From SIG622 sp045600125 (GTDB lineage Bacteria; Bacillota; Clostridia; Oscillospirales; CAG-382): 64,000 nt of DNA. The translations under genes were made by a program, and so were the position numbers. The notes under the pieces are model-generated. The model was not told the origin of the DNA and did not search any database. It saw only the letters and a program-made list of their open reading frames with translations. Location: contig JAZRXH010000135.1 of assembly GCA_045600125.1 (NCBI GenBank), positions 1-64,000 of the forward strand. Reading direction: 5' to 3'. This document shows positions 32,558-41,876 of this stretch, one piece after another (positions within the stretch are counted from its first letter, which is position 1; each line of letters opens with the position of its first letter).

Positions 32558-33403
32558 CTATTCACCGTCTGCCGCATCCGCTGATTTTCCGGCGTTTTTC
32601 CGGTATTCAGTCGGATAGACGCCGTTTTTCTTTTTGAACTCCGAGGAAAAATAGCTCTGGTCGCAGAAGCCCAGAAGGCGGGCGATCTCGGTGACGGACT
32701 TTTGGGTCGAAAGGAGCCATTCCTTCGCTTTTTCGAGGCGCAGGGTACGGATATACTCCGAGGGGCTGACGCCGTATTCGGCGCCGAACTTCCGCACCAG
32801 CGTTCTCTCCGAGATCCCCTCCATGGCGCAGAGGGCACCGAGGTCCACGTTTCCTCCCGCCGAGGCATCGAGAAAGAGCCGGATCCGCGACGCAGCGCTT
32901 CCGGCTTCGGCGCGCTCCGCCGGTGCGTTTCCCTCGGTGCAGAGAAGGATGTCCAGAAGGATATGCGCCAGCGTCCGGACGTCGTTTTTTTTCTTTCCGA
33001 GCTCCTCGAGGAATTTTACGAAGAAGACGTAGGTATCGGCACTTTTCACGATAACGGATCCTCTTTTATCGGCAAAAAGCCGTTCGACAAAGGAGCCGGA
33101 CACGGTGAACCACAGCTTGGTATACGGGTCCCGGGGGTCTGTGCCGTAGACGGTGTTCTTCCCGGGAGGCAGGATCACCGTATCCCCCTTCGACACCCCG
33201 TATTCCGTGCCGTCGGCGGAAACATCCCCTCTGCCGGAGACGATGTACTCAAAGAGGACACGCTCCTCGGCATGGCGGAAGCGGTACTCGGGGTCGGGGA
33301 AGACGATCCCCGCTCCCCGGACGGTGAGAAAGCCGTCTTTGGTGCTGGGATCGTGAAAATAATATTTCTCATAAAAGGGGGAACGGGCGGGGACTTTGAG
33401 CAT
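32558..33403 (-). CDS. AraC-family transcriptional regulator
   Basis: The 281-residue protein has a cupin-like sensor (FEYIVSGRGDVSADGTEYGV, then KGDTVILPPGKNTVYG) and two C-terminal helix-turn-helix motifs (VDLGALCAMEGISERTLVRK and VTEIARLLGFCDQSYFSSEF). It is divergent from the giant dockerin gene, with both consensus promoters inside a 183-bp gap, and precedes the FIVAR gene in its own direction. It is the likely regulator of one or both secreted products. AAAGGAG precedes the ATG. Confidence 0.92.
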   Translation of the reverse strand: MLKVPARSPFYEKYYFHDPSTKDGFLTVRGAGIVFPDPEYRFRHAEERVLFEYIVSGRGDVSADGTEYGVSKGDTVILPPGKNTVYGTDPRDPYTKLWFTVSGSFVERLFADKRGSVIVKSADTYVFFVKFLEELGKKKNDVRTLAHILLDILLCTEGNAPAERAEAGSAASRIRLFLDASAGGNVDLGALCAMEGISERTLVRKFGAEYGVSPSEYIRTLRLEKAKEWLLSTQKSVTEIARLLGFCDQSYFSSEFKKKNGVYPTEYRKNAGKSADAADGE

Positions 33404-33445
33404 TTTTCACAACTCCTTTTGCCGTTTTTCATTCATATTGTGGAC

Positions 33446-33474
33446 ATTGTAGCACGAAAACAGACAAATGTCAA
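33446..33474 (-). promoter_or_regulatory. sigma-A promoter of the AraC-type gene
   Basis: The minus strand shows perfect TTGACA, a 17-bp spacer and TACAAT, 43 bp before the start codon. Confidence 0.82.
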
Positions 33475-33504
33475 TATTCCTAATAAAAGATGTCAAAAAA
33501 CTTA

Positions 33505-33534
33505 TTTACAGAACACAGGAAAAAATGGTATAAT
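33505..33534 (+). promoter_or_regulatory. promoter of the giant dockerin gene
   Basis: The plus strand shows TTTACA, an 18-bp spacer and perfect TATAAT. The leader contains GGAGCG/CGCTCC (33545-33560), a small hairpin just before the AAGGAGGAG ribosome binding site. Confidence 0.75.
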
Positions 33535-33586
33535 GCAAACTAAGGGAGCGCCATCGCTCCTACGGAATAATCAAGGAGGAGAAAAC

Positions 33587-36500
33587 ATGAAAAAAATCCT
33601 TTCGATCATCCTTTCGCTTGCTCTCTGCGTGACGGCGGCAAGCTTCTGTACGGCATCGGTCAGCGCCGATGCGGCACAGTCGCTTCTTCCCAACGTCTAT
33701 GCAAAAATGAAGAACAACGAAAAGATCCACATCGGCTACTTCGGCGGCTCCGTGACCAACGGCTACGGTGCAACAAGCCAGAGTGAAAAATCCTGGCGTT
33801 ACTATTCCCGTGTATGGCTTGCGGACTATGCGCAGAGCATAGGCTCGACGAGCAGCATTTACGAAGGTACCCACGCAGGTCTCGGCGGTACGGGTACCGA
33901 CCTCAACGTGTACCGTGCCGACTCGGCGCTCGATCTGGACGGCTCGGATCCCGTTGACCTTCTCTTCATCGAATTTGCGATCAACGACAGCTACGAGGGC
34001 AACACCTACGACAAGTCGGCTTACTACATGGAGTCGATCGTGCGCAAGGTATGGGAAAAGGACCCCGAGTGCGACATCGTGATCTGCATCACCACCGACT
34101 TCGGTAAGGCCTCCCACGACCAGTCCGCCTTTGTGAACGCTACGGCGCACAAGGACGTGGCGGCGTACTACGGCATCCCGGTCTTCGACTTCGGCGCTCA
34201 TATGTGGGAATTCCTGAAAGAGGAAAACGGCGGCACGCCGGTTCCCGCACAGACCGACCCTCTCTGGACCTACTACTATGCGGACGGCTGTCACCCCAAC
34301 GACAACGGCTACCTCAAGTACGCTGAATTTCTGTGGGATGATTTCCTCGAAGAAGCCGTAGACGACACCAAGGGTTATTCCACAACAGTGGTGAACCACA
34401 CAATGCCCGAAGCTACCTTCTCGACAAGGCTTTCCGCTCCCTACAACATCGCTCCCAGAACCGACGCTTACCTTGTGAACGCAGGCGAAGCACGCAACCT
34501 CTCCAAGGCGTATAACTTTGCCGGCTCCTCCACCCTCAGCGCCAACGGCGGCGGTGCGTCCTTCAAGGCGATCTTCCATTCCAAGAGTGCCGGCATGTAC
34601 TACACCGGCAACCCCGACAACGGTCTTGTGCTTTACTCGGTGGACGGCGGCGAATACAAGGCGATGAACCTTTATTCCTCCTCCAACAACACCAACGAGT
34701 ACTTCATGTTCTACGACAATCTCGCATACGGCGAGCACACCGTGGACGTGATCTTCCGCAAGACCGAGCACGGTGCGTCGCTGGCTCTCCGTTCCTTCTT
34801 CATCGACGGCGACCCGGACAAGTTCGGCGTTGAATTCGGCGATGCGCCCAACACAAAGCCTCTTTCCGATATTTATTACAGCTCGGTCGTTCTGACTCCC
34901 GCCCTTCTCGACACCACCATTCAGGGCGGCGGCACCGTGAACGACAGCGCAGTACGTACTCAGCTGCATCATCACTCCGACGTGGACGTGCTTCAGTACG
35001 CTCCCAACACGTCCAGCACAAATAATATTGCCAGCGACTGCTACAACAGCACCCTGCGGACTGTCAGCGTTCCGCTGTACAAGTATGCGGTCATCCACTA
35101 CTACTACGATCTTCCCACCGGCGTGACTAGCCACGCAGACAGCAGTCAGGTCATCAACTTCCTGCAGCTGAAGGTGGACGGTGTGAACCGCAGCCTGTTC
35201 ATGCACAGTGCCGATCCGCTGGTCGCAAACCAGACGGCAAGCTCGATCTTCGATCTGACGGCGATCCCCGTTCAGAAGGAATACGAAGGCACGCTCATGC
35301 AGATGCACGTTTATCCCTTCGGCGACAGAAAGGCAAATCAGGTCGACGGCCGTGAGCTGATGAACATTCAGGACATCACCTTCTACGTGGATTATCCTTA
35401 CGACGCTTCTCCCGTAACGGTAACGAGCGGAATGACTGCTTCCTCGAGCGCCGTCGCTCTTGACCTCACCGGCAAGAAGCTCCTTCCCTCCGCCTTCAAG
35501 TATGCGACGGTCAACTACTCGAACAACACGGCGACCGGCGTAAAGCTGGGCGTTGACGTGAAGTATCCGAGCGCATCCTACAAGTACTTCACGAAGGACA
35601 TTTCCGGCGAATCCGGTTCTGTCATTCTGAACCTCTCGGAGGCAGCGACCAGCGGTCAGACCGATTACTACACCGAGGCTCTCGTGAGCGCCGTCGGCGG
35701 TTCCTTCACCGTGGACAGCGTGGTATTCTCCACCGAGTATCCCGACAAGACCGTGAAGTTCGACGTGACCTTTGACGCAAACGGCGGCTCCGGAACGGTT
35801 CCCGCTCCCGTAAAAGGCTCCATCGACTCTCTCATTGAGCTTCCCTCTCCCGCTCTCACAAAGCCCGGCTGTATCTTCATCGGCTGGAACACCGACAGGA
35901 ACGCCGCTGCGGCTCTCAGTCAGTTCTACGTACCGGAGGACGGAGCCGTTCTCTATGCGATCTACGCACAGCTCGCTACGGTATACGCAAGCGCATCCGG
36001 TTCTCTCGTCTACGAGGGCGAGACCCATACGGCGTACACCACCCTTGCGGAAGCCGTTACCTCTCTCGGCGCCTCCGGCGGCACGGTCATCTTCAACGGA
36101 AGATACGACTGGCCTGAAAACTCCTTCAACGAAAACGCTCCCATCGTTGTACTGAAGGGCGCCTACAGCACGGCGCAGATCGTAACTCCTCAGACCACCC
36201 GGATCAAGTGCAACACCACCTTCGAAAACCTCAGCTTCATCAAGTCCAGGAAGACGGACGGAACCGAAAACGACGTTTACTTCAACTTCGGCGGCAAGAA
36301 GGTCACTGTCGGTACCGAAGGTCAGGATGACGTGAAGATCTTCTCGGAAAACACCTCCACCGGCGCTCTTACCGAGGCAGAGTTCAAGATCTACGGGTCC
36401 AGCACCGGTTCTTCTCCCGACATCACGATAAACAGCGGTAAGATCGGCATCTTCTGTGCCGACGGCTACAACACGACTACCAACGGCAACACGAAGGTCA

Positions 36501-39500
36501 CCGTCAACGGCGGTACCATCGGCAGCGGCGGCGTCGTCGCCGGTCTTCTCGGCTTCAACGGCTCCTCCAGCCCGCAGAACAAGACGCATCACGGCAACGT
36601 AACGGTGACCGTCAACGGCGGTACCTTCAATAACAAGAACATCAAGGTTTCCTACAACGACAACAACAAGACCACCGTTTCCGGCGCGGCGACCGTTATC
36701 CTCAACAACGGCATGGCATCGCAGGGTCTTGTCGTCAGCAGCGATTTCAATTACATCGTCAAAGCGGCGGCAGGCGGTAAGGCAGACGTTTACGCCGAAG
36801 CAGACGGCGGCGCTCCCGCCTTTATCGTAACCTGCGACGATCCCGAAAAGTTCGTATTCGTGAACGGCGAACAGCTGGATACCGTAAACGGCGTGGCTAC
36901 CTTCACTCCCACGGCAACGGGTACCTACGACGTATCCTACGGCATGGCGGCAAGAACGCTTTCATTCAATGCGAACGGCGGCTCCGGCTCCGCTCCTTCT
37001 CCCATGACCGTGCCCGGCGGCGGAAGCGTTACTCTTCCCGGTGCGGGCAGCATGACCAAGGCGGGCTTCTCGCTCCTCGGCTGGTCGCTGACAAGCACAA
37101 GCCAGTCTCTCGTTTCCAATCCCTTCACCATGCCGAACGCAGACACCGTTCTGTATGCGGTATGGGCTGAATCCGGCGTTGCCTTCGTAAACGGCGACAA
37201 CTCCGGCATCCTGACGGTAGACGGTGCAGACCATACGGCGTATGCCGATCTTACCAGCGCCATAAATGCACTCGGCACCGACGGCGGCGTGATCTACTTC
37301 ACCGGCGATCAGGCGTTCACACAGCTCTCCGGTATTGTAAACGGTACAAAGGAACTGACCTTCATCGGCGTAGACGGTGCAAGATTCACGGAATTCAATG
37401 ACAACTACACTCTCAAGTGCCCGCTCGCCTTCGAGAACATCACCTTCCTCAAGGGTTACAACAAGTACCCGCACCTCTGGGCAGCCGGATACAAGGTAAC
37501 CATCGGCGAGGGCGTAGAGGTCAAGGTCTACGGCTCAGACGGTGTGTCCCTCTCGAATTCCAAGTTCGAGTACGTTCTCGGTAACTCCGGTACCAGAAGA
37601 GCCGAGATCGTGATCAACAGTGCGACCAACGACAGCGTCGTTCCCGCATATTCCTCCTCCTTCACCGGCGACTTCTACGTAACGCTGAACGGCGGTACCG
37701 CAAATCTTACGAACGTCGGTATCCGTTCTCCCGGTGCAAGCACGTTCCTTAACGGCAACGTGACCGTCACCGTAAACGGCGGCACGATCAGCGGCAATTC
37801 CATCATCGCCACGAACTTCGTTGAAGGCAGCGGCGCAAGAACGCTTATCTTCAACAACGGCACCTACAGAGACCTCACCACCGACTTCGACTACATCTTC
37901 AACTCCGAGGCAGGCGGTACCGTTTCTCTTGAAACGCCCGCTACCTCCTCTGCCGCTCCCGTTCTCCGTATTACGGCGGACGACAGCACCGTGGGCATCC
38001 TTGTAGACGGCAGCGTCATCGGCACGGGCAGCGCAACCTTCACTCCCACCGAAAAGAAGATCTACGTTGTAACCTATGCGACGATCAAGTACACGGTAAG
38101 CTTTGACGCCAACGGCGGTACCGGCAGCGTACCGGAAAGCATTTCCGCGATCCCCGGCGCCGTTATCACTCTTCCCGCTCCCACCGGTCTTACCAGGGAC
38201 GGCTTCCTCTTCCGCGGCTGGGGCACTTCCGCTGACGCCGCCAAGACGATCAGCGCTTACACCATCGGCTCCTCCGACGCTACGATCTATGCTCTGTGGG
38301 TCAACGCTTCCAAGGTCTGCGCAAATGCAGACGGCTCCGGCATCCTCACCATCGACGGCACCGATTACTTCGCCTTCGACACCATCGCCGAAGCGATCGC
38401 CGCTCTCGGCACGGCAGGCGGTACAGTATACTTTGAAGGTACGCATACGCTGAAGTCCGTTGTGGACGCAGCAGCTGCCGCACACTGTGCAAGCCTTGTC
38501 GTACACGGCATGAGCGACAATTCGATCCTTCTCCACAAGGGCGAGACCATCACCTGCGACACCGCCTTTGAAAACCTGAAGTTCCGTGTCGATCCCGATT
38601 CCTCCAACGATTATCCTTACCTCTGGTCCGGAAATCACGTACTCACCGTGGGTAACGTGAATGACACGGTCCTCATCGAAAGGATCATGAAGAACGGTTC
38701 CAAGACCGGCGTTGAGATCCTCGGCGGCGGAGCCAATGCGAAGATCATCCTCAACAGCGGTAACTTCTCCTCCAACGTCGGCACCGTGAACTGGTCCGGC
38801 TCCGCAAGCTACAATGCGATCATGGAAGTGAACGGCGGTACGTCCATCAGTGCTTCCGCAATGGCTCCCTTCTACAGCTCCGGTTCTGTTCTGAACGGCA
38901 ACCTCTGCTACACGTTCAACGGCGGTCAGTTTGCCAACACTGCCTTCAACGTGACCAAGAACACCACCATCAACGGCAACATCATCGCCATCTTCAACAA
39001 CGGCTTGGCAGACACCTACGACTTTACGACTGACTGCTTTGAGTATGTGCTTGAGGCAAGCGCCGACGTGAACGTCAAGGCTTCCTCTCTCGGCAATAAC
39101 TCCACGGCTCCCGTATTCGAGCTGACTCCCGCTTCCGAGGGCGACGTTCTTGTGAACGGCGAAGCTCTTGCAATGACGGGTGACAAGTACCTGTTCACAC
39201 CGGCTGAGATGGGCACCTACGTGATCACCCTCGGCACGGCAGAAGCCGGAACGAGCACCTTCACCTTCGCAACGGCAAGAGACAGCGACGGCAGCGTTGT
39301 TGTAGACGATAAGACCGGCTATGACGGACGTGCGATCCTCATTCTCGACGACGATACGTCGAACGCGATCTTTGTCGAAGAGGCAGGCGTAAACGGCACC
39401 GTTGTTTCCGCAGAGCTCAGCCTCAGCGCCGGCACGCACAGCTACATTCTCGTAAAGAACGGCTACAAGCCCGCATCCGGTACTCTCACCGTTGCAGCGG

Positions 39501-39727
39501 ACGGCAGCTTTACGGATCCCGAGATCGCTCTCGTTCCCGGTGACATCAAGGGCAGCTTCGAGGAGGTTTGCGGCGACGGCAAGATCGACGTGAACGACTT
39601 CATCCGGGTTGTCAGAGGCTTTGCAGCCGAAGCTTCCACGGCTCTCCGTGAGGCAGTGGACATCAACGAGGACGGTATCGTTACCGTTGCAGACCTTGCG
39701 CTTGTAAAGGCAAACTTCGGCGAATAA
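33587..39727 (+). CDS. giant secreted SGNH hydrolase with InlB-type repeats and type I dockerin
   Basis: The 2046-residue product starts with a signal peptide (cleavage after VSA near residue 27). An SGNH/GDSL esterase domain follows: nucleophile Ser55 in FGGSVTNGYG, Asn133 in EFAIND, and Asp233/His236 in DGCHPND. Beta-sandwich regions come next. Then three modules, each opening with an InlB/Listeria-Bacteroides repeat (FDANGGSGTVP, near residues 723, 1122 and 1502), each followed by a Gly/Asn-rich, beta-helix-like segment with TLAEAVTSLGASGGTVIF-type words. The last 62 residues are a type I dockerin with two calcium loops (GDGKIDVNDF and DINEDGIVTVADLALVKANF). It is therefore exported and probably docks to a cohesin scaffold or the cell surface. 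The ATG at 33587 follows AAGGAGGAG; the frame is open further 5' but overlaps the AraC gene. Confidence 0.93.
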   Translation: MKKILSIILSLALCVTAASFCTASVSADAAQSLLPNVYAKMKNNEKIHIGYFGGSVTNGYGATSQSEKSWRYYSRVWLADYAQSIGSTSSIYEGTHAGLGGTGTDLNVYRADSALDLDGSDPVDLLFIEFAINDSYEGNTYDKSAYYMESIVRKVWEKDPECDIVICITTDFGKASHDQSAFVNATAHKDVAAYYGIPVFDFGAHMWEFLKEENGGTPVPAQTDPLWTYYYADGCHPNDNGYLKYAEFLWDDFLEEAVDDTKGYSTTVVNHTMPEATFSTRLSAPYNIAPRTDAYLVNAGEARNLSKAYNFAGSSTLSANGGGASFKAIFHSKSAGMYYTGNPDNGLVLYSVDGGEYKAMNLYSSSNNTNEYFMFYDNLAYGEHTVDVIFRKTEHGASLALRSFFIDGDPDKFGVEFGDAPNTKPLSDIYYSSVVLTPALLDTTIQGGGTVNDSAVRTQLHHHSDVDVLQYAPNTSSTNNIASDCYNSTLRTVSVPLYKYAVIHYYYDLPTGVTSHADSSQVINFLQLKVDGVNRSLFMHSADPLVANQTASSIFDLTAIPVQKEYEGTLMQMHVYPFGDRKANQVDGRELMNIQDITFYVDYPYDASPVTVTSGMTASSSAVALDLTGKKLLPSAFKYATVNYSNNTATGVKLGVDVKYPSASYKYFTKDISGESGSVILNLSEAATSGQTDYYTEALVSAVGGSFTVDSVVFSTEYPDKTVKFDVTFDANGGSGTVPAPVKGSIDSLIELPSPALTKPGCIFIGWNTDRNAAAALSQFYVPEDGAVLYAIYAQLATVYASASGSLVYEGETHTAYTTLAEAVTSLGASGGTVIFNGRYDWPENSFNENAPIVVLKGAYSTAQIVTPQTTRIKCNTTFENLSFIKSRKTDGTENDVYFNFGGKKVTVGTEGQDDVKIFSENTSTGALTEAEFKIYGSSTGSSPDITINSGKIGIFCADGYNTTTNGNTKVTVNGGTIGSGGVVAGLLGFNGSSSPQNKTHHGNVTVTVNGGTFNNKNIKVSYNDNNKTTVSGAATVILNNGMASQGLVVSSDFNYIVKAAAGGKADVYAEADGGAPAFIVTCDDPEKFVFVNGEQLDTVNGVATFTPTATGTYDVSYGMAARTLSFNANGGSGSAPSPMTVPGGGSVTLPGAGSMTKAGFSLLGWSLTSTSQSLVSNPFTMPNADTVLYAVWAESGVAFVNGDNSGILTVDGADHTAYADLTSAINALGTDGGVIYFTGDQAFTQLSGIVNGTKELTFIGVDGARFTEFNDNYTLKCPLAFENITFLKGYNKYPHLWAAGYKVTIGEGVEVKVYGSDGVSLSNSKFEYVLGNSGTRRAEIVINSATNDSVVPAYSSSFTGDFYVTLNGGTANLTNVGIRSPGASTFLNGNVTVTVNGGTISGNSIIATNFVEGSGARTLIFNNGTYRDLTTDFDYIFNSEAGGTVSLETPATSSAAPVLRITADDSTVGILVDGSVIGTGSATFTPTEKKIYVVTYATIKYTVSFDANGGTGSVPESISAIPGAVITLPAPTGLTRDGFLFRGWGTSADAAKTISAYTIGSSDATIYALWVNASKVCANADGSGILTIDGTDYFAFDTIAEAIAALGTAGGTVYFEGTHTLKSVVDAAAAAHCASLVVHGMSDNSILLHKGETITCDTAFENLKFRVDPDSSNDYPYLWSGNHVLTVGNVNDTVLIERIMKNGSKTGVEILGGGANAKIILNSGNFSSNVGTVNWSGSASYNAIMEVNGGTSISASAMAPFYSSGSVLNGNLCYTFNGGQFANTAFNVTKNTTINGNIIAIFNNGLADTYDFTTDCFEYVLEASADVNVKASSLGNNSTAPVFELTPASEGDVLVNGEALAMTGDKYLFTPAEMGTYVITLGTAEAGTSTFTFATARDSDGSVVVDDKTGYDGRAILILDDDTSNAIFVEEAGVNGTVVSAELSLSAGTHSYILVKNGYKPASGTLTVAADGSFTDPEIALVPGDIKGSFEEVCGDGKIDVNDFIRVVRGFAAEASTALREAVDINEDGIVTVADLALVKANFGE

Positions 39728-39791
39728 GGAGTTTTCGGGATTTCTCCCGGAAAGGTTAATTTCGCAAACAGCAACCGAATAATTCTGCGGC

Positions 39792-39829
39792 GGGTGCGGA
39801 CTTCCACGGAGGTCCGCATCCGTTTTTTT
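39792..39829 (+). terminator. terminator after the dockerin gene
   Basis: GGGTGCGGACTT pairs with AGGTCCGCATCC (two wobble pairs) around CCACGG, followed by GTTTTTTTATTTG. Confidence 0.9.
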
Positions 39830-39886
39830 ATTTGTATATCGTGAGGACGGCGGGTAATTTTTCCCGAAAAAAGTCCCGATTGCGTC

Positions 39887-39915
39887 TTGCAAGGAGCGGA
39901 AAAGTGGTGTATAAT
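39887..39915 (+). promoter_or_regulatory. promoter of the chorismate operon
   Basis: TTGCAA, 17-bp spacer, perfect TATAAT, about 105 bp before the chorismate mutase start. No T-box or attenuator structure was recognised in the leader. Confidence 0.75.
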
Positions 39916-40025
39916 GAAAATGAATGAGTGTGCCGACGGTCGTTTTTTCGTCTTCGGCATACGGGAAAAGCGCTAAAATCAGGCTGAATAACAAAAATCA
40001 GTGAGTGAAAGGAACCGTCATAGAT

Positions 40026-40307
40026 ATGGAACTTCTTGAGGCAAGAGAGATCATCAACAGCGTAGACGCCGAGATGGTGAAATTATTCTGCAAAAGGATG
40101 CACGCTTCGGCAGAGATCGCAAAGTACAAAGAGGCGCACGGACTTCCGGTCTATGACGCCGCAAGAGAAAAAGAAGTCATAAAACGGAACGCCGAGGCGG
40201 CAGAACCGGAGATGCGGGAGCTGTATTGCGAATTCATCACCACCGTCATGAAGCTGTCGAAGGATTACCAGAGAACACTGATGGGAAAGGCAGAAGAGGA
40301 ACAATGA
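40026..40307 (+). CDS. chorismate mutase (AroQ class)
   Basis: The 93-residue all-helical protein matches the CM_2 family, which converts chorismate to prephenate. Visible are LEAREIINSVDAEMVKLFCK, the active-site pattern RMHASAEIAKYK (Arg and Lys), and DAAREKEVIKR. I used the ATG at 40026, about 12 nt after GAAAGGA. The GTG 21 bp earlier sits on the SD itself. The stop overlaps the aroB start (ATGA), so the two are translationally coupled. It opens the operon, although its reaction comes after the pathway's end product. Confidence 0.9.
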   Translation: MELLEAREIINSVDAEMVKLFCKRMHASAEIAKYKEAHGLPVYDAAREKEVIKRNAEAAEPEMRELYCEFITTVMKLSKDYQRTLMGKAEEEQ

Positions 40308-41344
40308 ACATTCCTGTAAAAACCTTTGCGGGCACCTATGAGGTGGTCATCGGGAAGGGACTCATAAAAGATGAGAATGCGGCAAGGGCGTATCTTCCGC
40401 AGAAGGGGAAGGCGCTTGTCGTGACCGACAGCGGCGTTCCGAAGGAGTACACAGAGATGCTGTGCCGTCTTCTTCCCTGCCCTTCCGTTTTAGTCCTTCC
40501 CTGCGGCGAGGAAAACAAGAACATACACTCCTATACCGCCATTCTCGACAAGCTCTGCGAGGGCGGCTTTACCCGCTCTGACTGCATCGTATCGCTTGGC
40601 GGCGGGGTGTGCGGGGACATGGCGGGCTTTGCGGCGTCGAGCTATATGCGGGGCATCGCTTTCCATAACGTTCCCACGACGCTTCTGTCGCAGGTGGATT
40701 CCTCGGTGGGAGGAAAGACCGGCTTTGACTACGGCGGGGTAAAAAATCTTGTGGGGGCGTTCTATCCGCCGAAAAGCGTTCTCACCGATACAGACTTTCT
40801 TTCGACGCTGCCCCCTCGCCGCATGGCGGACGGCATGGCGGAGATCATAAAAATTGCGGCGGTATGCGACGGGGCGCTGTTCGGGCTTCTCGAAAAGGAG
40901 AGCCGGGAGCGGATATACGGGGAGCTTCTCTGTGAAATTATCTCCCGTGCCGTCGTTTTGAAAAAGGAGATCGTAGAGGCGGACGAGAAGGAGTCCTCTC
41001 TGCGGAGGGTACTGAACTTCGGGCACACGGTGGGACACGCTCTGGAGCTTTCGGAAAGCGGGAAGGGGCTTCTTCACGGCGAATGCGTGGGGCTTGGGAT
41101 GCTTGCGGTGACAAGCGGCGATGTACAAAGGAAGCTCCGTGACGTGCTTTGCAAGTTCTCGCTTCCCATAAAGCTTCCCGTGCTTCCGAAGGAAACGGAG
41201 CTATCCGGGATCCTTCTCGACAAGAAGATGAGCGGAAGCCTTCTCCGTGTGGTCAGATGCCCCAAAATCGGGCGTTTTGAGATCGTCGGGGAGAATGCTT
41301 CGGACTTTATAAAAGAGGCGTATACGGGGCTGTGCGGGCTCTGA
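40304..41344 (+). CDS. aroB: 3-dehydroquinate synthase
   Basis: The 346-residue protein cyclises DAHP to 3-dehydroquinate with NAD+ and a divalent metal. Visible are the NAD-binding GGGVCGDMAGFAAS, the substrate region VPTTLLSQVDSSVGGKTG, and the metal ligands in LNFGHTVGHALE and HGECVG. The start overlaps the chorismate mutase stop. The product is close to the usual length of about 350-360 residues. Confidence 0.97.
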   Translation: MNIPVKTFAGTYEVVIGKGLIKDENAARAYLPQKGKALVVTDSGVPKEYTEMLCRLLPCPSVLVLPCGEENKNIHSYTAILDKLCEGGFTRSDCIVSLGGGVCGDMAGFAASSYMRGIAFHNVPTTLLSQVDSSVGGKTGFDYGGVKNLVGAFYPPKSVLTDTDFLSTLPPRRMADGMAEIIKIAAVCDGALFGLLEKESRERIYGELLCEIISRAVVLKKEIVEADEKESSLRRVLNFGHTVGHALELSESGKGLLHGECVGLGMLAVTSGDVQRKLRDVLCKFSLPIKLPVLPKETELSGILLDKKMSGSLLRVVRCPKIGRFEIVGENASDFIKEAYTGLCGL

Positions 41345-41410
41345 GAAGCTGTATGGCAGGACGGTTGAATATCAGCACGGCTGAATATATAACTTTGGGG
41401 GAAAGAAAAA

Positions 41411-41818
41411 ATGAGAACGAACCGGGAACCGACAAAGGAAGAGCTTGCTTTCGTCCGCTCGTCTCTGACTGCCTTCAACGACAAGGCGGTGGGACAGGAT
41501 GGGCACACGCCGCTCTGCTTTACCGAGCAGAACGATGACGGCGAAATCATAGCGGGGCTCATCGGCGGGACCTATTGGGGCTGGATGTACGTGGATATTC
41601 TCTGGGTCGAGGAAAAGTACCGCTTTTGCGGCATCGGCTCACAGCTTCTTTCCGATGCCGAAGAGGAAGCAAGGCACCGGGGGTGCCATCACGTGCACCT
41701 TGAGACCATGAGCTGGCAGGCGCCGGAATTTTACAAGAAGCACGGGTACACCGTCCTCGGGGTCTTACCGGATATCCCGGAAGGACACGAAAAATATATT
41801 CTGACAAAGGCGCTGTGA
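41411..41818 (+). CDS. GNAT-family N-acetyltransferase
   Basis: The 135-residue protein has the GNAT fold. LWVEEKYRFCGIGSQLLSDA is the acetyl-CoA-binding motif A, followed by HVHLETMSWQAPEFYKKHGY. The acceptor substrate is unknown. It lies between aroB and aroC with gaps of only 66 and 58 bp, so it is co-transcribed with the shikimate genes, which is not a standard member of that operon. A GGGGGAAAG-type site precedes the ATG. Confidence 0.88.
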   Translation: MRTNREPTKEELAFVRSSLTAFNDKAVGQDGHTPLCFTEQNDDGEIIAGLIGGTYWGWMYVDILWVEEKYRFCGIGSQLLSDAEEEARHRGCHHVHLETMSWQAPEFYKKHGYTVLGVLPDIPEGHEKYILTKAL

Positions 41819-41876
41819 AAAACCGGGAGGCGCCCGAAAACGGAACGGCCATAACGGAAAGGAACGAAAGAAAGAT

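Noticed and set aside
32702..33586. 295-residue upstream extension of the dockerin protein
   Set aside because: It overlaps the AraC gene on the other strand and would bury the signal peptide; the ATG at 33587 has a strong SD and promoter.
33560..36592. 1010-codon minus-strand frame opposite the dockerin gene
   Set aside because: Shadow of a GC-rich, repeat-rich coding sequence; no SD and low-complexity Val/Gly/Asp composition. The same holds for 37535-39994.
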